Part shown: positions 59,805 through 64,000 of the stretch, piece by piece | Numbering within the stretch: the first letter of the stretch is position 1 | Layout: the number at the start of each line of letters is the position of its first letter | NCBI RefSeq assembly: GCF_008362905.1 | Contig: NZ_VFJB01000010.1 | Location: 1-64,000, forward strand | Length of the DNA: 64,000 nt | Reading direction: 5' to 3' | From: Deferribacter autotrophicus | GTDB lineage: Bacteria > Chrysiogenota > Deferribacteres > Deferribacterales > Deferribacteraceae | Made by a program: the position numbers and the translations under genes | The notes under the pieces: model-generated | Told to the model about the DNA's origin: nothing | The model's input: the letters and a program-made list of their open reading frames with translations, nothing else | The model's database searches: none

Positions 59805-61506
59805 AGTTTTAATTCAAAAACCTTTAAATTTTATAAAATTCTTTAACAAGTCGATAACACGAAAGTATCTTGTTTTAGCATTATTAACAACACTTTTACC
59901 AACATTCCCCATATTTATGTTATATGATAAATACACCATAAAACTTATCAATAAACTTAATAAAAACCAATTAAATGGTTTATTAACTGTAGCAGCCAAC
60001 AAAATGCAAAATTATCTAAATTCAAAGATATCACAGATTCAATCTATTGCAGATTTACCATCTATTATCAATTTCTTAGAAAGCAAAAATATTAAAATTC
60101 TTCAAAATTCCACTATAGATATTATTTCTTATGAAATAGATAAAAGTGATACTTTTGGCTTAATAATTTTCGATGAAAAAGATAATATTATTATATCATT
60201 TCCTGGCCAAATTGCATCAGGTCCTCCGTATTTCGGATCATCAAATTTGGATTTAACTAATTTATATATTACAAAATTTAAAAATGATATAGAAATTGTC
60301 GGCCCATATCCACCAAATAAAGGTTATTCTGGTTGGTTTTTAATTCGCAAAATCATAAAAAAAAATAATACTATACTAGGAAGTGTAGCTTTACATTTAC
60401 GATTAGCATCGCTGACTGAAATTATTGGTAATTTATCTACTTCAAAATACTATAGATTCATTTTACTTACCCCTGATAACATTTACTCCAGTATAGGTAT
60501 CCCAATATCAGAAAGATATCTTCCTGATATTATAACAGGTTATCCCATAATTCCAGGATGGTATTCAGGTGTTATAAAAATCAATTTAAGCTCATCTAAT
60601 TTCGGAATAATTCGAGAATATTTATTAGTTTTATATATAATAAGCATTATAATTATAATTTTTATATTTCATAGACTTTCTCAAAGAATGAAACAAGATA
60701 TATTTCCTTTAATTAAAGCTGCTAAAAAAATCGCAAATGGTGATTTGAATTATAAAATAAATATAAAAGGGGAAAATGAAATTTCATCTTTAGCTCAAGA
60801 ATTAGAAAAAATGAGAAAACAATTAAAATATTTCATAGATAATAAAATTTATAATGAAAGAAAAATGCTTATGGGGCAACTATCAATTAACATTGCCCAT
60901 GAATTAAAAAACCCATTAGCAACCATAAAAACAAGCATCCAATCATTGCTTTTTAGAGAATCTGATTTTCAAAAAAAAGAATTATATATTATGATTGTAG
61001 AAGAAATTGACCGTATTAACATCATTATCAATGAACTTTTATTATTCTCTAATTCCAAGAAACCCAAAATAACTATATTTGTACTTAAAAACCTAATTAA
61101 TAAAATTGAAGTTCTTTTTAAGTCAACTTTTTCTAATAATAATATTAAGTTCATCAAAAAAGGTAACTTTGAAATTAAAATTAAAGCCGACAAAAATCAT
61201 ATTTTTCAAATTTTATATAATTTAATTATTAACTCCATAGAAGCTATGCCAAATGGTGGATTACTAGTAATATCTTGTAAAGCTGCTAATAATGAAGCAA
61301 AAATAGAAATTAGAGATACTGGTTCTGGAATACCTAAAAAATATTTAGATTTAATAACTACACCTTTTTTTACAACAAAGAAAAATGGACAAGGACTTGG
61401 ATTGTCAATAGCTTTAGAATTAACAAAAATTAACAATGGAAAACTAGAATTCATTAGTACCTTGGGTAAAGGGACAACAGCTATACTTACCCTTCCCTTA
61501 AAATAA
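59791..61506 (+). CDS. membrane sensor histidine kinase
   Basis: This 571-residue kinase has membrane helices at about residues 28-47 and 271-291, with an extracytoplasmic Cache-like region of about 220 residues between them. A HAMP segment (KKIANGDLNYKINIKGENEISSL) follows. The phospho-acceptor is in INIAHELKNPLATIK, and the ATPase boxes are YNLIINSIEAMPNGG, DTGSGIPKKY and GQGLGLSIALELTK. It is the partner of the regulator at 57175. The adjacent binding protein probably delivers the signal to its periplasmic domain. Confidence 0.92.
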   Translation: MSIIKVLIQKPLNFIKFFNKSITRKYLVLALLTTLLPTFPIFMLYDKYTIKLINKLNKNQLNGLLTVAANKMQNYLNSKISQIQSIADLPSIINFLESKNIKILQNSTIDIISYEIDKSDTFGLIIFDEKDNIIISFPGQIASGPPYFGSSNLDLTNLYITKFKNDIEIVGPYPPNKGYSGWFLIRKIIKKNNTILGSVALHLRLASLTEIIGNLSTSKYYRFILLTPDNIYSSIGIPISERYLPDIITGYPIIPGWYSGVIKINLSSSNFGIIREYLLVLYIISIIIIIFIFHRLSQRMKQDIFPLIKAAKKIANGDLNYKINIKGENEISSLAQELEKMRKQLKYFIDNKIYNERKMLMGQLSINIAHELKNPLATIKTSIQSLLFRESDFQKKELYIMIVEEIDRINIIINELLLFSNSKKPKITIFVLKNLINKIEVLFKSTFSNNNIKFIKKGNFEIKIKADKNHIFQILYNLIINSIEAMPNGGLLVISCKAANNEAKIEIRDTGSGIPKKYLDLITTPFFTTKKNGQGLGLSIALELTKINNGKLEFISTLGKGTTAILTLPLK

Positions 61507-61713
61507 ACATTGGATCATAAGACTCCGTAACAAAAACAGTCAAATCCTTCTTAGTTTATGTTAACTAAAAATAAGATCTAAAACCTAAAAATGAGGTTAT
61601 TTAGTCATTGCTGAAAAACATCTAATATTTTGATATTACTTGCAAAAATAAGATTTCAGTGCTAATATTCCCCTAGAAAATACCTCAATTTTGTCAAAAA
61701 ACTGGGGGATGAA

Positions 61714-61988
61714 ATGAAATCAAAAAAACAAGAACATATGATAGAACAACTAGTAAAACCAGTTTTAGTTAACATGATAGACTTAAAACATCCTTTAGTA
61801 GAATTAGCAGATTCTATAGATTGGGAAAAGCTAGAAGAAATATTCGGTAAACTTTACCATGAAAATCAAGGTCGTCCAGGAATAAAAATTAGATTGATGA
61901 TAGGTCTTCATTATTTGAAATACACCTATAATATGAGTGACAGAGAAGTGTTATATCGTTGGTTAGAGAATCCATATTGGCAATATTT
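61714..61988 (+). pseudogene. IS5-type transposase, 5' fragment interrupted by IS21
   Basis: The first 92 residues match the N-terminal DUF772-type region of IS5-family transposases (GRPGIKIRLMIGLHYLKYTYNMSDREVLYRWLENPYWQYFA). The IS21 left end then begins at 61989 and the frame continues into it by chance. The catalytic part is not in the window. It differs from the IS5-type transposase at 48331. The 61507-61713 stretch before it shows no gene. Confidence 0.85.
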
Positions 61989-62394
61989 TGCCCGTATCGC
62001 TTTATTCGGACACCCGTATCGCTATCATTCGGACACTTTAGACACTAATTTTAAGACCCCTTCTATGCAAAACTAACCTCACGGTATTTTTTAGTATCAC
62101 TAAACTATATTCTCCTCTGATTTCAGTTTTCTAACACTTTCTCCGCTAAGTTTTATCTTATGACTGCTATGTACCAATCTGTCAAGTATTGCATCTGCCA
62201 CAGTGGCATTCTTTAGACAATCATACCAGTTATCAATTGGTAATTGAGAAGTAACTATTGTTGAATTCACGCCAACTCTATCCTCTATTACTTCTAATAA
62301 ATCATTAGCTTCATCAGCCTCAAACGCACTGATACCAAAATCATCTAAAATGAGAAGATTAAACCTTGCAAGACGGGAAAGCATTTTTATATAA
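61989..62394 (-). mobile_element. truncated IS21 copy (left 406 bases)
   Basis: The sequence is identical to bases 1-406 of the window, including the terminal repeats and the 3' part of istB. Identity stops abruptly at 62394, where an IS1634-type element begins. The rest of this copy may continue beyond the right edge of the window. Confidence 0.92.
62100..62394 (-). pseudogene. istB: istB 3' fragment
   Basis: About 98 C-terminal residues of IstB are kept, including the Walker B motif LLILDDFG; the P-loop half is missing. It is cut by the neighbouring IS1634-type element. Confidence 0.9.
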
Positions 62395-64000
62395 CCCAAG
62401 TTTGACAGTTGATTTTGCAAATGATATTGTTTATTAATAAGATAGCGAAAACAAAAAGTGAAATTATTTACTACAAATGTCTCAACTTAGGTATAGGACA
62501 ACCCAGAGCCTTAAATATCTTCTTTTGCCTATCAGTTACACGAGTAAGCGATATACCCCTTATCCCAGAATTCGTAAGATAACTCACTGTCTTCAATTTC
62601 CTCAGCTCAAATAATGCCTTCTCCCAGCTCAAATCTACACCAGCATCTTTCAATCTCTTCTCCATTATACTCGTTACCAACATTGATAGAAAACATAAGA
62701 ATATATGACCCCTTATCCGATTCTCGCTAAAATGATACATCGGACGAACTTCAAGTGAATGCTTTAACTCCCTAAATCCATGCTCCACTCTCCATAACTT
62801 CTTGTAACTCTCTATTATCTCTTCCTTACTATAGTCAAGCTTACTTAAATTACTTACAACCATAAACCAGCCAAAACCAGATTCCAAACGATTAAGTACT
62901 TCCATATTAGGCTCTACATCAATCTTTCCATCTGATAATGAAAGTTTATACCACCTGCTCATGCCTTGCGACTTTAAAAAAGATTTCAACAGATGATACT
63001 TATCCGTAACACTTATCCGCTTCTTATTTATCTCTTGAAATTTGTTCTCAAAAAGAGATAACTTCTCACGATAACGCTTCATATTCAACCTGTAAGTCTC
63101 AGGATTAAACGATAATACATACCTCAATTTTGCCAATTTACCATTAGAGGTCTCATAATCCAATTCCTTCTCAAAAATAAATTCCTCTTCCTTATTTCTC
63201 TGATTCAAGTTTGCTTCTGATAAAATTTCTCTGCTAATCTTCTTATTCTTATCCTCTCCTATAATAAATGTCTGATCTCCTTCTATAAGCTTATCCAAAT
63301 TTGAAGAACTTATCATTCCCTTATCTGTCACTATCGATACCTCTATAAGCTCTCCAAATCTCAACTTAATATCCTCAATAACTGATATTAACGTTGTCTT
63401 ATCTACTCTATTACCTTCAAAAACATAATGACATAATGGAATACCTTCTTCTGTCATTACAACTCCTATCGTTACCTGTACCCTGTCAGGACGATTATCC
63501 CTAGAATATCCATACCTCCTAATATCCGATGAATCTAACTCTGATGAAGTCTCAAAATAGCTCGACGTTATATCATAAAAACACATCTTCAAATTCAAAT
63601 CAAACATAGTCAACACTCTTTTAGCCAACTTATTCTCAATCTCTTTCTTATGTTTTATCAAAAAATCCATCGTACGTAGTAAATTCTCATAACTTATATC
63701 TTTTCTCTTCAATCCTGGAATATATACCGTCTCAAGCCAAGAAAGTAACTTTAGTTTACTCGATGGCTCCGATATCCTATTCGTCAATAATGCTTTAAAA
63801 TGTGATACCACATCAAACTGTATCTTACTCTCCTTATCCTGCTTCTTTTTCAATTCTTGAAATAATTTCAGCTCCTTCAATATCGATAAAACCACAAATA
63901 TATCACCAAAATCTTTGCTCTCACCAAATTCCTTTATGCTTTCGTAAAAAACTTCACCTTTTAATTTCATTATACTATCTACAAATTTATCTGCATCAGT
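62395..64000 (-). mobile_element. IS1634-type insertion sequence, left part
   Basis: The element begins with CCCAAGTTTGACAGTTG directly after the broken istB. It carries one large transposase gene on the minus strand that runs off the window. The right end, and so the inverted repeat and target duplication, cannot be seen. Confidence 0.75.
62471..64000 (-). CDS. IS1634-family transposase, 5' end outside the window
   Basis: At least 510 codons are open to the window edge; an internal ATG at 63970 would give 499 residues, but ten further in-frame codons precede it. The IS4-superfamily core is visible: FYDITSSYFETSSE, GVVMTEEGIPLCHYVFEGNRVDKTTL, VTDKGMISSSNL (second Asp) and the YREKL-type region. 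The C-terminal KLWRVEHGFRELKHSLEVRPMYHFSENRIRGHIFLCFL block is characteristic of IS1634. Catalytic acids in the visible part look intact. Confidence 0.9.
   Translation of the reverse strand, partial: TDADKFVDSIMKLKGEVFYESIKEFGESKDFGDIFVVLSILKELKLFQELKKKQDKESKIQFDVVSHFKALLTNRISEPSSKLKLLSWLETVYIPGLKRKDISYENLLRTMDFLIKHKKEIENKLAKRVLTMFDLNLKMCFYDITSSYFETSSELDSSDIRRYGYSRDNRPDRVQVTIGVVMTEEGIPLCHYVFEGNRVDKTTLISVIEDIKLRFGELIEVSIVTDKGMISSSNLDKLIEGDQTFIIGEDKNKKISREILSEANLNQRNKEEEFIFEKELDYETSNGKLAKLRYVLSFNPETYRLNMKRYREKLSLFENKFQEINKKRISVTDKYHLLKSFLKSQGMSRWYKLSLSDGKIDVEPNMEVLNRLESGFGWFMVVSNLSKLDYSKEEIIESYKKLWRVEHGFRELKHSLEVRPMYHFSENRIRGHIFLCFLSMLVTSIMEKRLKDAGVDLSWEKALFELRKLKTVSYLTNSGIRGISLTRVTDRQKKIFKALGCPIPKLRHL

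Noticed and set aside
62076-62100. Continuation of the IS5-type transposase frame past 61988
   Set aside because: Residues after WQYFA derive from the IS21 terminal repeats and are not part of the transposase.

Overview
This window is AT-rich bacterial chromosomal DNA with densely packed genes. The gene content points to an anaerobic, flagellated, Gram-negative thermophile of the Deferribacteres type (for example Deferribacter): a Ni-CODH cluster, heptose kinase, sigma-54 two-component systems, Na+/acidic amino acid symport and cobalamin-dependent MetH. The taxon is inferred from gene content and composition; no database search was possible.

Layout. (1) 1-2552 is an intact IS21-type element (istA/istB) with multiple terminal repeats. 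(2) 2631-5294 holds an ERCC4-type nuclease gene, a cruciform-forming intergenic element, tRNA-Arg, a small conserved protein and composite intergenic repeats. (3) 5295-15841 has yigZ converging on a minus-strand run of 13 overlapping or nearly touching genes (trm112-like, rfaE1, nnr, tsaE, a CPXCG protein, valS, nadC, a Cys-less thioredoxin-fold protein, trxB, rsmI and small unknowns). (4) 15929-20833 is a plus-strand group: ZIP transporter, radical SAM protein, cardiolipin synthase, CoA-disulfide-reductase-like flavoprotein and Usp. (5) 20859-27273 looks like an acidic amino acid circuit: racemase plus Na+ symporter behind a sigma-54 promoter with two upstream dyads, an NtrC-type regulator, its kinase and a solitary GltI-like binding protein. 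(6) 27796-32402 carries metH, a CoA-binding protein and a flagellar rod-type protein.

(7) 32822-36322 is an unusual, wholly cytoplasmic-looking set: a substrate-binding-protein fold without a signal peptide, a HypB-like GTPase, an ABC ATPase without a permease, a zinc-ribbon protein and a YgbA-family protein. An FNR-type box lies upstream at a class-II spacing. (8) 36385-37665 holds a DUF2155 lipoprotein and three tRNA-Ser genes. (9) 37840-44825 is the carbon monoxide oxidation locus: a LytTR-domain remnant, CooF-like ferredoxin, CooS, three NADH-dehydrogenase-like subunits (NuoE/F/G types) and CooC. No energy-converting hydrogenase is present, so electrons from CO probably go to NAD(P)+. A flavoprotein NADH oxidase follows.

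(10) 46634-49553 has an EAL phosphodiesterase and a complete IS5-type element with a TAA target duplication. (11) 49688-61506 is a second sigma-54 circuit: a branched-chain-type ABC importer with alcohol and aldehyde dehydrogenases, divergent from an NtrC-type regulator, a LivK-like sensor binding protein and a histidine kinase. (12) 61714-64000 is a nest of insertion sequences: IS5-type interrupted by IS21, which is interrupted by an IS1634-type element that runs off the window.

The recurring theme is a sigma-54 two-component system paired with an extra binding protein that resembles the target transporter's ligand class. The most novel candidates are the cytoplasmic SBP/GTPase/ABC set and the composite intergenic repeats.
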